DNA of 64,000 nt from Symbiodinium natans (taxonomy: Eukaryota > Sar > Dinophyceae > Suessiales > Symbiodiniaceae). Positions 39,152 through 49,591 of this stretch are shown here, in pieces. The number at the start of each line of letters is the position of its first letter. The first letter of the stretch is position 1. The stretch spans positions 248,001-312,000 of the forward strand of contig CAJNDS010002561.1 in the NCBI GenBank assembly GCA_905221605.1, read 5' to 3'. The position numbers and the translations under genes were made by a program. A model generated the notes under the pieces. That model had not been told where the DNA came from. It saw nothing but the letters and a program-made list of their open reading frames with translations, and did no database searches.

Positions 39152-41900
39152 GCGCGGGGCTCAGCAACACAACAGCACCCTTTGAGAGCGAGCCATGACA
39201 GAGTACACAGCATCCATAGTATCAGTGCTCTAGCCATGTGGCCGATGCTCTTGTTTTTGGGCTTGATTCAAACCTTCAAGTGCGCTGGGCCAGGTGGAGC
39301 TCTGAGTGAACCATTGATTGATTGCTATGCTTGGCCGTTCGGCCAGATTTTGCCCGACCATTGGATACGTGCTTTCTAGCTGCCTTTGCCTGAGAGCATC
39401 TTAGAGCATCTGGCTCAGCCTTTCTTGTACCAAAGATGTTTAAAGGCAGACGACGCGCAAGGGCGGCAGGAAGGCACTACAGCTGGTTGATGTACCTGGT
39501 GAGCGCGGGCAAGATAAAACTGCCATCATTCTTTCCATATTGGCACATAGGCTGCAGATCCCATTTTAACGGACAAGCCTGGACCTCCCAGCTGCGAGCA
39601 TGGACGACCCTCAACCTGCAAAATGAAGACTTCTCAAGATCGTCGTTTAGCTGATGGTTAGATGGAAGCTAGATGGCGCAAACGCATGCAGAGATGAACA
39701 AGGCATTTTGAATCGGCTTGGTCCAGGAAGACAAGAAAGGTTACAACAACTGGACCATCATGCTTTCAATCTAGCGGAAAAGGCGCACCGTCAGGCTACA
39801 GTTATGCATTCCTGCCAGAGCAGAGTGCCGAGTGCCCTTGCGACCGGACGTTGCTGGCGTTCACCCAGCGGCCGTTTGAACGGGGATGGGGTATGCTGCA
39901 TCCAAGCTCGGCCATAGCTTGCAAGGCCTCGCAGCGAGTGTTGATTCGTTGCTGGCATGCACTGGTGCCCAGAATGTCTCAGAAGGATGCTCCTGAAAGT
40001 CTGAACTCCTGGCAGCATTTTCGGCCGCAGACCCTTCCCAGCCCTTCCCCGTAAATCACTCTCCTGTGTTTACTGATCTCTGTCAAAAATGGCAAAACTC
40101 AGGAGTGACTTTGGAGTTGGTTTGGGTGACGGACCTGGGTTGTGTCGGGCAGTTTGAGATCTCAAGGTCCAGGTTCAGTTGGCGCTGCTTGTCTCGCGAA
40201 GGATACCGCGTTCCCGAAATCATGAGTTTGAGTATCTGCAGTGGACCTATATCCGTCAAGTCATGAGCCCTGCAGCTTAGTTTCCTTCAACATTTCCGCT
40301 TCTGCGAAGCCGCTCTACATCTTGAGCTGCATGGCAAAAGCGGTGCTTAGAATGTTCCAGCGTGATCGAGACTCCGAGAACGTAAGAGTTGTGGACCTCT
40401 GCGGTTCGCCCGATGGGTCTGGGAGGTCAGGTTCAGGGCTGATTCGGGCCTGGGCCTCGCTTCGCTGGCAGGTTGGCGCTGACCTCATGCTTGATGCTGC
40501 CAGCGGCGCCAGCTCCCCAAGTGTCGCTGCATTCCAAGCATCGGTGAACTTTTGGTGAACCCTGCGAGGATGGACCCCAAGAGCTTCACAGCTCGCCGAG
40601 GCACCGTCGTTGCACCTTCTGATGTCTCCGATATCTTCAGATTTTAGAACTTCGATGGAGAATCGGCTCAGGAGTCAGCCTTCGGAACCAATGCGGGAAC
40701 TACCCCCATGTTTGTTCCAGTTTCTGCCAGCCGGTACTAGGCGGCCGACCACTCGGACGTGTGAAATCAGTCCTGCTGCACTCAACACGCAGTCAAATGC
40801 CAAATGCCCGGCAAAAAAGCTTAGGTCTCTATGCCGGCAGGAATACCACGCTGTCCAGAGAGAAGTGGAGCCGAAACTGAGACAGGTCGTGGTAAGGGAA
40901 TGTGCGCCCCAGAAGATCCAACGGAAAAGAATTTGTGCCAGGTTTGGGAGAGGCTGAGCGCGGAGAAGGATCGATGGGAGGCCGCCGGCTCCTCGGCACC
41001 CTTGTTTTTTTCTAGAGCCATCGCCTGTCGAATCTGTTTTGTAGTTACAATTTCAAGCCTGTCGTCAATCTGTCTTCGACCCAGGAGCTCCATCATGCCT
41101 GTGGCTCATGCACGCCCGAGCTATTCTTTGGCTCCATGTGCCTGGCTTTGGTGGCAAGGCAGCCCAGGCGGAGGGTCGGTGTTAGATTCCATCACACTCT
41201 CTAGCTTGAGTATGGTATTCATGATAGTAACATTAAATGTTATTGCCTTTACGTAGATGCTTAGGTTTGCAGGCACCTTTAGATCGTCTCGTGAGGCTGT
41301 GTCAGCTGGTCTTTCCTGTCATAGGCAGGGACGGGCATCTCTTCGAAAGCGTGGACATGATAAGCATGTGGGCAAAAGCAGAATTGGTAAAGAGCTGCCC
41401 CTGCGTTAGCACCGAAGTAGATCCGAGAGTTTGTTTGAGGTTGTGACTGTTATGATGGCTACTGCGTGGGGCAATTTTTACAGAAGGATGGCGGCGTGCG
41501 AGTGACGGGACATAAAGCAGCCTGTCATATCCCTGGCAAGGCATAGCAGCAGGCGTTGTCAGCCTGAGCTGCGTGATGCCAATTTGCGTGAAAAGCGCCA
41601 TGGCGCGACGAAGGATGAATTTGTTTCCTGGGCAGCCAACTGCCTCTCCAATACCTTGATATGGGTTCTTACCTTACTGGTAGAGTTCGCTGCCCTGGTA
41701 CCTCTCAGAAGCAGGGTACCCACCTGCGGCTGAATGATGTTGAATAGTTTCCTTCAGCAGTGAGCGGCTAGCAGGTGCATTATATACATTGTACGTGCAA
41801 CAGAGCAACTCAAGCAGCAGATGCGCATTTGGAGAGCACGACAGCCCAAGCTTTTCAATGATTACTAGCCTCGGAACGCTCAGCTCACAGCATTTAGGCT
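39152..41900 (+). other. Unassigned exon candidates between UGP and SDR
   Basis: Three + strand segments look like exons of one unknown protein: about 40469-40547 (LMLDAASGASSPSVAAFQAS), about 40570-40644 (MDPKSFTARRGTVVAPSDVS), and about 40650-40739 (FDGESAQESAFGTNAGTTPM), the last ending in TAG. A fourth, about 40855-41010, reads PEDPTEKNLCQVWERLSAEK and is lysine/glutamate-rich. Borders carry AG acceptors and GT or GC donors. No family is recognised. The rest of the stretch shows no motif. Confidence 0.4.
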
Positions 41901-41907
41901 CCGTTCC

Positions 41908-42120
41908 ATGTCGGCAAGTGTGGACGAGCGCTTGAAGCTCTCAGTCCAGCACTCGAGAGCCAACCGCTGCGCTCACCCACCCAAGAACGAGGTGGTGCCG
42001 GCTAAGTCTTGCTGTTCTGAATTGCTAGAATCTTGCAAAGCTCCCAAGACGATGTTGCCTCACGTCGTACAGGATAGTCTCAAAGCGATTCGATCGCGAT
42101 TCTGGCAAGTCACTCGATAG
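41908..42120 (+). CDS. Small ORF of unknown function
   Basis: An ATG-started frame of 70 codons ends at TAG. It is rich in lysine, serine and cysteine and contains a helical tail (VVQDSLKAIRSRFW). It sits 300 bases upstream of the SDR start. It may be the last exon of the unknown gene to its left, or chance. Confidence 0.3.
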   Translation: MSASVDERLKLSVQHSRANRCAHPPKNEVVPAKSCCSELLESCKAPKTMLPHVVQDSLKAIRSRFWQVTR

Positions 42121-42420
42121 TCTGGAGGTTCACAAGATTGGAAAGCGTCATTTCCCGTCGTTTTTGGTTGTTTTTGGTTGTTTTGGTGGGTTGCCCTGCA
42201 ACTGTGGCACGGCAATCGCAGGATCGGCGACGCAGGGGCTTCGTGGATCTTTGTGATGCTTCGGTCTCAGTAGTAGGCCAGAGCCTTCACTACTAATTAC
42301 GTTGCAGTTGTTTGCGAGTTTCCCCTCAAAAACTCCCCAAACTACCTACCTCAGTCCCAGCTCGATCCTACGCGAGAATTGTTCCCCTTATTGCCAACTC
42401 CTTGTGCGCTGACGCCTGCC

Positions 42421-45027
42421 ATGGCTTCGGCAACACGTGTGGGCTTGCTGGCTGCTGTCCTGCTGCTGCTGCGACCTCGAGAGGTTCACATGGTTGAAAC
42501 GCGTATTTCTCGGGTTTTCGCAACCGTTGATAGACGATTGGAAATCACAAAGCACGAGGAGGAAGGCCTCTTTAACTCTTTTGTGATCGTCTCCGGGCGC
42601 TCAAGTAGAGGCCAAAACCTATCAAAGCCTTCTCGCTGCTGGAAAGCACCATGTGCTGAGCCGCAGGAAGCCTGGACGACTGTCCGGAGAGCCACCCAGC
42701 AGGCAATCGGATCATCTTGCGCCCACCATTTTTTGGTTCAACCAGGCCTCTGAAGAGCACCTGGGCAGGCCTCGCCACCTTCTGGGCGCGTCGCAATTGC
42801 AACCGAGCAGCAGCTTACCTGCCCCATTTACATTGTGGTTTTGCGTGGCCATTCGTGCTTCAAGCGTGGGTGCATCCAAGGTCACAGGTGCTTCCACGGG
42901 CTTGGGCCTCGCTACAGCTCAAGCTTTGGCTACATCTGGTGACTTCAGCGTCTCGGATGCGTAGAAAGCCTGGAAGGAAGCACTCGTCGCTGCTTGGCCT
43001 CTGGCTTATCACCATCCTGTGTGGCTGAGGTCTCATCATCCTCGCGGGCAGGAGCCAGGAGAAGCATGAGAAGGCTCTTGACAGCCTCAGGCCTGTGAGC
43101 GGGTTTTGCACAGCATGTGCGCAGTTGCATGACCACAGGGCCACTCATGCCTTCAGCCAGGCATCTTGTGCCACCAGAAGCCGCAGAGTTGCGCTTCCTG
43201 GCCTTAACTTCACCATGCTTCTGTGCTTCAGGGGAGCTGGCAACTCTTTTTCACCATTCGTATCAGTTAATTTGATATCTTGTCCAACATGTACTCTTTG
43301 ATTACGCTTCACTCTCCTATGGCTACTTCTTTACGTATATTATTATCCATGTCTTTGTACAATATAACGATCATGACCAACTAAGCTGTATACAGCATAA
43401 TTATCATGGCCAATTACATAAGTCACTAGAATTTGTTGATCATCAAGCAACATGTATGTGTGATATGCGCAGAGCCGCACACTTCGAGAGCCAGGCTATA
43501 TGCCTTTGGAGCTGGACTCGCTGGCATCTGTGCGCGACTTTGCCGCGAGCTTCCTAGCATTGGAGGCCCTGGCACGTGCCACGTGTCTGCTGGTGTAGTG
43601 ATGAACTTCTGTGACATTCTGTTCAGGTGCCTCTCCATTGCCTGGTGCTGAATGCGGGTGTCATGGCCTTGCCATCAAGGCACAGGTTGAAGGGGCTCCA
43701 TAGCTTCAGACTCCATATGCCGACAGCGAGTTACTAGTCAGTATGTTTCTGAGTTTCTGTGGGTAGTTCATAACAGGCAAGTGACCAGTGATGGACACGA
43801 ATACCAGCTGGCGGTAAACTACCTGGGCCACTTCCTGCTTGCAAACTTGCTTTTGGATCGCATGGCTGCTGCAGCTTCGCCTAGAATCTTGACTTTCAGA
43901 CGACGTATTCTACTGTACCCTGGCACTGTTGGGGCTGTGTCCTGCAAGCCTCGCACAGTGCGCACAGCTCAGGAGACCCCGGGCGCATCATCAGTCTTTC
44001 GTCCTCGGCTCACCTGATACCCTCACCGTTACAGACGGGTGATTTAAGTGATCTTCAGTCGGCGAAGAAGTATACGCCGTGGCAGGCCGGCACGTAGGAG
44101 GATGGGCTTTTGCAGATGAGAGAGCCTACTTCTCAAAGAGGATGCGCTTCCATCTGCTATGCGATCGCTAAACGCTTCGGCAAGAGTAGGGTGGGTTAGC
44201 TGGAAGTGTTTGATTCCTGGCGTCGCCTTGATGTCATTAGCCCTGCAGGCTTATGGCCAAGCCAAGCTTTGCAACTTGCTCTTCGCCTATGAGCTGGATC
44301 GCCGTTGTCGCATTGGGGGGATCCCCATTGCTTCCAACGCCATCCACCCAGGCCCCCGCATGTGCCCGCAATACAAAGCGGCGAGGAGAGAAGGTCAAAG
44401 AAGCTGAAGCTCCAGAACCTGACCAAGAATGACACAAGACAAGAGGTCACAAGAGCATCAGAGGTCATGGAAGGATGAGCAAAGGCTAAGAGCACACACA
44501 TGCAAAATCTGAGCGCCCTGACGAAGTGCAGGGGCAGTGGCCACCGAGCTGAAGCGCCACCTGCCACAGAACCAGGAAGAAGAGAAAGAAGGGCCTTTGG
44601 AAGGCGCACCCGGGCTTTAGTTTCCCGTCCGTGGAGCTGTTGATATCTTACGCTTTCGTTTTTCGTGATTTCAGAGATGTTCAATGTTTCGTTGTGTTCC
44701 TGTTGCCAGGAGCCTATCAGGCTGTGAAGTCGGTGGTTCAGCCGTTGCTGGATCTTATCGTGAAAAGTCCGGAGGAAGGCACTGCAACGGAAGAGAACAG
44801 TGTCCTACGAGCACAATGGTACCGTTATTCTGGAGTCGCTACCTAGAAGACGCGGCGACAGACGTTGCATCATTGTCACCTTATCTGATGGCCTTTGATG
44901 GCCATTGTTTTGGCTGGCAGCTCTTATTCACGCAGGCGCTCGCACCACTGTGCTGCTTGCCACGTCTGATCAGGGCAAGCTCTCGGGGCACTACTGGCAG
45001 GACAGTTTCCACAAATGGGACAACTAA
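42421..45027 (+). CDS. Short-chain dehydrogenase/reductase (retinol dehydrogenase/WWOX-like)
   Basis: An NAD(P)-dependent oxidoreductase of the classical SDR superfamily. Exon 1 (42421-42483) encodes a hydrophobic leader (MASATRVGLLAAVLLLLRP), probably a signal anchor. Later exons: from 42881 (VTGASTGLGLATAQALATSG, the TGxxxGxG cofactor motif), 43495-43565 (LDSLASVRDFAASFLALE), 43627-43679 (LHCLVLNAGVMALPS, the NAG motif), from 43777 (TSDGHEYQLAVNYLGHFLLA), 44035-44085, 44249-44351 (YGQAKLCNLLFAYELD, the catalytic YxxxK), 44532-44603, 44710-44778 and 44936-45027 (GHYWQDSFHKWDN, TAA). Phases agree from 43495 to 43777 and from 44035 to the end. The beta-1 piece before the glycine motif, the segment around 42950-43490 and the exon with the catalytic serine near 43900-44034 are not fixed. 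The substrate cannot be told from sequence. Confidence 0.92.
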
Positions 45028-45132
45028 AATCTTCAAACATCGTTGAGCTCTAAACCTTTCTTGGGGGCCTTTTGCTAGGATGGCCGCCCGTCGGCTTCGC
45101 TTGACACCGAGGCCACATGAGTGATCGATTTC

Positions 45133-45636
45133 AGAGCTTAACGAAGCTTTGCGAGGCTGCAATGTCGTCGCCTTCCCGTTGTGGGCATGTGTTAGAGCTG
45201 CCACCCCAACAGCACGGCCTAGACAGACGATTGATTCTTTTGTCTGGGATGCAAAGATTCGGCCATGTGAGGTGCAGGGGCTATTGCCTGCGCCTCTGCG
45301 AGCACTTCGCATTGTGTCGCGGCTCTTCCAGGTCTGCTCCCCTCTGTCGTTGAGGGGCAAGGTGTGGCCTGGTCAGTTTGTTGTCTCACGCGCCAGCGTC
45401 AGGCCCTTGCGCCTGCCGAGAAAGCCGCCACTTCTTATGACACAGAGACCTGGCAAGAGCTCTGGAAGGCGATTCTTGGATGGCAATGGAATGGGCCACC
45501 CCGAGAACGACTTAAGACTTTAGCCAAAACTTACATTCTGCCATGTGCCGTCGCGACGCATGCGCCAAGGAGCGAGCGCCTCGTTGATCTGTCTGGCTCG
45601 GAGAAGCCAAGCGCATTCTCCGGACTGCATGACTAG
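45133..45636 (+). CDS. Unknown protein, two exons
   Basis: Two well-formed coding segments lie about 105 bases after the SDR stop. The first, about 45133-45331 after a TTTCAG acceptor, reads TIDSFVWDAKIRPCEVQGLL and APLRALRIVSRLF, and ends at CAG|GT. The second, about 45385-45636, reads AATSYDTETWQELWKAILGW and then NGPPRERLKTLAKTYILPCA, ending in TGA at 45634-45636. I recognise no family. A start codon is not seen, so a first exon may lie between 45028 and 45132, or the segments may extend a longer gene. Confidence 0.5.
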
Positions 45637-45743
45637 ACCAGGTGCGGAAAAAGTGCTAATCTGTCGAAGATGGTGTTTCTGCCGCTTGCTTCTCGTCTTC
45701 CTGTTGACCACGGCCAGCTGCTAATCTGTGATCTGCTTGGTTA

Positions 45744-46345
45744 GCTCACACGCGCATGCGCGCTCACATGCACGTGCCCACGCCCACGCGCACCCGTACA
45801 CGCGAGCGCACACATGTTGACACCTTCACACCTTCACACAAGCGCACACACATACACAAGCACACACACACACACATACACGCATACATAATTAGTCATA
45901 ATTACATGCTCATCAGTTGTCCACATATGCGCAGACATGCGTGTGCGCGTAGCAAGACCCTCGGGCGGAGAGAGAGAGAGAGAGTGAGAGAGAGAGATAC
46001 GCTTCGGACGCATTCTGGGCGCGCTTCGAGCGCGGGGGGGGGGGGCCACTCCCCTCAAGCCACGTAGAAGAAGAGGAAGAAGAGAGATACGCACACGCAT
46101 GTTCATGCAGACATATATGTGTTTCACACGCGCACACGCACGTGCGCGCACACGCGCCCGCACGCACCCGCACGCCGCGCACACGCACACCCCCACACAA
46201 CACACGCACACATGTCACACATGCACACACGCGATCACACGCGCACACTCGCACACGCGCACACTCGCGCACGCGCGCACGCGCACACGCACACGCATGC
46301 ACACTCACACTGACTGACAGACGCACAGACAGATGGACACCAACA
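45744..46345. repeat. Alternating CA/CG simple-sequence block
   Basis: About 600 bases of mostly CA and CG steps (cacgcgcacac words) are interrupted by a (GA)n tract at 45970-45998 and a G-run at 46037-46046. Alternating purine-pyrimidine DNA with CG steps can adopt the left-handed Z form. Histidine/threonine-rich and cysteine/valine-rich ORFs on both strands come from the repeat and are not genes. Confidence 0.93.
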
Positions 46346-47550
46346 AACACACAACACGCAAAAGATGTCATGCGGATTTAGTCACTGGGCATGCCTTGCG
46401 GCTCACTCTCCTTGTCTGTACCGCTTGCCTATACCACGCGCAAGAGATGGCCTGTTAATCAACCCCCGCCCCCTCGTCACTCAAGCTCGAACTTGGGAGC
46501 CTCATGTCGAAAAGCATGCTCGATGATAGGTGAGTGCAAGTGAAGAACATAAGTAATCTGTAGACACATATAGGCTACAGACATTATACTGATATATGGT
46601 TCTACACCCACATCCAGTCCCTGTGAGAGCCATGCGCCGCTTCGGGATCCTGGGCCTGCGAGGCCCTGAGCCCGGCGTAGTGGAGGCACCGGCGATAAAG
46701 TCACCGAACACGCTCAAGGCTGGGAGTGAAGTCGTTCTCTCAGTGTGGTATATTGAGCCCAGGGTCTTAGTAGGGTCTTGCACTGACCGAAAGGATTTAA
46801 AAGAGACCGCAGCTAGAGCGCTCGGCTTCGTGCATCCAGAGAGTGGCAACGTGGATGCCTGAGAGCCTGTAATGCAAGAGTGTGCTTTGCCACGGGCAGC
46901 ACGTGTGTAAGCGGCACCTGCTGCCAGCACGAAATGTCTTTGAGCAAGATGCAAGTGGTGTGTCTGTATGCCTTGCTCGGTATGCCTGTGGAAGTTGTCA
47001 ATGGTTGACCGTTGGTGGCTTACCAGCCCAGCCGAAATCTTGTGAGTACCGAATCTACAGTAGGATGCGAGATGAGGATCGCAAGTGCCCAAGTTGCCAA
47101 GGTCTGGAAGCCCCGACACCTATTTGCAGACACTCCAAGTGGCAACCTGCGAGAGGTCGATGGGGCGAATGTCCCGACCGACCAGGCGCTATTGTACCAA
47201 GCCCACTCTTCTTGCAGATGCACTCGACATTGCAAGAAAAGATCGTTTAAGTTTTGTTACAGGGGGGGGTGTATATATATATATATCTATGTCAGGGATC
47301 TGGCAAAAGTTAGACCTCCTCTATACTTGCGGCTGAAAAGACTGTGCGTTACTCGTATGCACCGTCAACATGGTATCCTTGCTTCAGACTGTAGCTACAC
47401 CTGGCGGCTGCTTGGTCGCATCGCCAACGGCGCCGTTCCAACACCCGTCCCCCCCGCCTCCCCTGCCTCCTCCCCCCACAATTAACCCTTCCCCACATAC
47501 CCTTTTGTGCTGTACTTAGGCCTGCTGGGGAGTTCGATACTCTCGTGTCA

Positions 47551-47580
47551 CACACACACACACACAAAAACACACATACA

Positions 47581-47615
<35 letters not shown>

Positions 47616-47655
47616 ACGCGCGCCCGCCCGCCCGCGCGCGCGCGCGCGCGCGTGC
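47551..47655. repeat. (CA)n-(CG)n alternating tract
   Basis: CACACA repeats with AAAA interruptions pass into CCCG repeats and then a pure CG run of about 20 bases around 47632-47652, ending in TGCGCA. A CG run of this length is rare and is among the strongest Z-DNA-forming sequences. Confidence 0.93.
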
Positions 47656-48461
47656 GCAGACACACTGGCAGCCGATCTCGAAGGCCACTGGCAGTGGATC
47701 TCCAGGCACCCCTCTTCTTCCCTCGCTCCCTGCCGATTGGCAGGATAAAAGTCACTCACGACTACGTTCACCCAGTAGGCTTCCAGCGTTCTACCGTTCA
47801 GGCCTGTCGCTTCTCACCGTAGGAGTTAGCGAGCTGCTGAGCACTTCAGGCTCAGAAATAAACAGTTCAGGCATATATTTTGTTCATTACTACGATGTCG
47901 GCTTTCTTAAGCTAGGGGCTGGGAGCTCCTTGCATAGGCTCGTCGGCTTTGCCAATGAGCCCATGCTGTAATTCTAATTACTCCATCGTCATGGAAAGCT
48001 TCGCATGACTTGTCCACCCCATCAGGTGCTTTGGGCCGAACCTCCATGGGCTGCTGGCAGCGTAATGACTAGCGGCCTCACTTCACACCGGCAGTGGGGC
48101 CTGTCGGACAGCACAGAGAGAGGCTTCAAGGGATTTGCAATGGGATTTGGGGTATGTTGGGGTCAGAAAGGGGGGAGCAAAATCTTCTTGGCATCCTTGC
48201 AGAGCAAGGCAAGGCTGCCCCATAGTGTTGCAGGCCAGGCCATCTTAAACCCTTTTAAGGAACAGTTCTCGGAAAGCCGCGCCTCCAAGGCTGGAGACCA
48301 TGGATCTGGCACAGGCGTGCGCGCATGGTTTTGGCATTCCTTTCGCATCGTTTAGTCGTCGAGTGAAGGAAGGAGTTGAGGAGGGAGACGTAGAGTCAGT
48401 AGAGTCAGCAGTCGCAGTAGCAGGACGGCGGAATAGTTTTGGTAAGTGGAAGTGGAAATTT

Positions 48462-48600
48462 GTCGTTGTAGCAGTAGGAGTAGCAATAGCAGAAGAAGAA
48501 GGAGAAGTAGTAGTAGGAGTCGGAGTCGTCGTCGTCGTAGTAGTAGTCGTCGTCGTAGTGGTGCCGTCGTTGTCGTCGTCGTGGTGGCAGCAGTGGTAGT
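48462..48600. repeat. GTA/GTC trinucleotide block
   Basis: A smaller relative of the TPI-intron array: GTAG, AGGAGT and GTCGTC units give valine-rich peptides on + and threonine- or leucine-rich peptides on -. No coding meaning is inferred. Confidence 0.88.
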
Positions 48601-49591
48601 GGTAAGAGCAGGAGAAGGAATAGGCACTACAGTCACTCATAGTTGGTTCGTCGTGTAGTAACTGTAGTTGTATTAGTGCCGGAGCCAGTGTTGATGCTGA
48701 AAGTGATGGTAGGGATAGAGTCTGACCTGCAACAGGTTCACGGCTCCGCCCCAGCATGACAAGGGCTTGTACCAGAACCCCGCAAGAAGCCCTGTCAAGG
48801 CTTTGAAGCTGCGCATGCAATAGTCTGCGGAGCACATAGGCCCTCCACAACCGGGATTGTGACCTCTAGCCAACTTTGAAGCCACTGTGATGCCTCCGAG
48901 AGCAATTGAGTCCAGATGCAGCAATCCTGGCCAATGGTGCCCAAGAAGTTGCGTGATAAGCGCGCCGTGGTAGGTGAGGTAGGTGGTTTTGCCCCACGTT
49001 GCTGTGAGGCTGGGCCGCCTGCCTTGCTGTGCCGAGACGTGGCTCCCTTGCTTTGCAGCGCCGCTGCTCTGTTTTCGCCGGCGCGGGGCGACAGCTGCCA
49101 AGGGTGGCCGAGGCTGCACGGGGACTTCAAGCATGCTCTGAACATTTCAGAACCAAACATCGCGTCCAGGAAAGGCAGTTTCACCCGGCCTGGTTCTGGC
49201 GTTCGAGAGTTCCAGCTCTCCAACACAGCCCAACTAGGTAAACTGAGCTGATTCCTGGCTATGTCTCTCCTATTTTGGCGCTGCTGTCGCGTAAGGTAAG
49301 GCTTCTATTTCATGTCGCTTGGAAAGTTTGCGCTGCTCGACCTAGATGTTCAACAGAAGCCCAGCTGCTTCATAGGCAGAGTCGTTGCCCTGACTTGGCT
49401 TTTGGCAGGCAGCCAGCGTCGCGACTCCCCGAAGGCTCGGCGGAAGGCCGTGGGAGTGCGATAAGAAAGTAGGAGAGAGTAGTCTGCAGTTTTGTGTGTT
49501 GAAATCTGCTGTGTTTATGCGTCTGTATTCAGTTTTCGATAAGTCACCACGCGTTTTATGAATCTGCATTCCCTGTTGTGCTTTTACCAGC

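Larger units (their letters stand above)
46346..49591. other. Unassigned, repeat-rich spacer
   Basis: No gene is recognised. Coding-looking + strand pieces are about 46633-46862 (an ATG frame ending in TGA) and 47880-47970. Simple repeats: AT at 47271-47288; (CA)n followed by (CCCG)n and (CG)n at 47551-47655; and a GTA/GTC block at 48462-48600 that gives valine and threonine runs on the two strands. Segments at 48030-48130 and 48930-49250 are open but carry no motif. Confidence 0.45.

Noticed and set aside
45834-46381. Cys/Val- and His/Thr-rich ORFs on both strands
   Set aside because: They are products of the CA/CG simple repeat, with no independent coding evidence.
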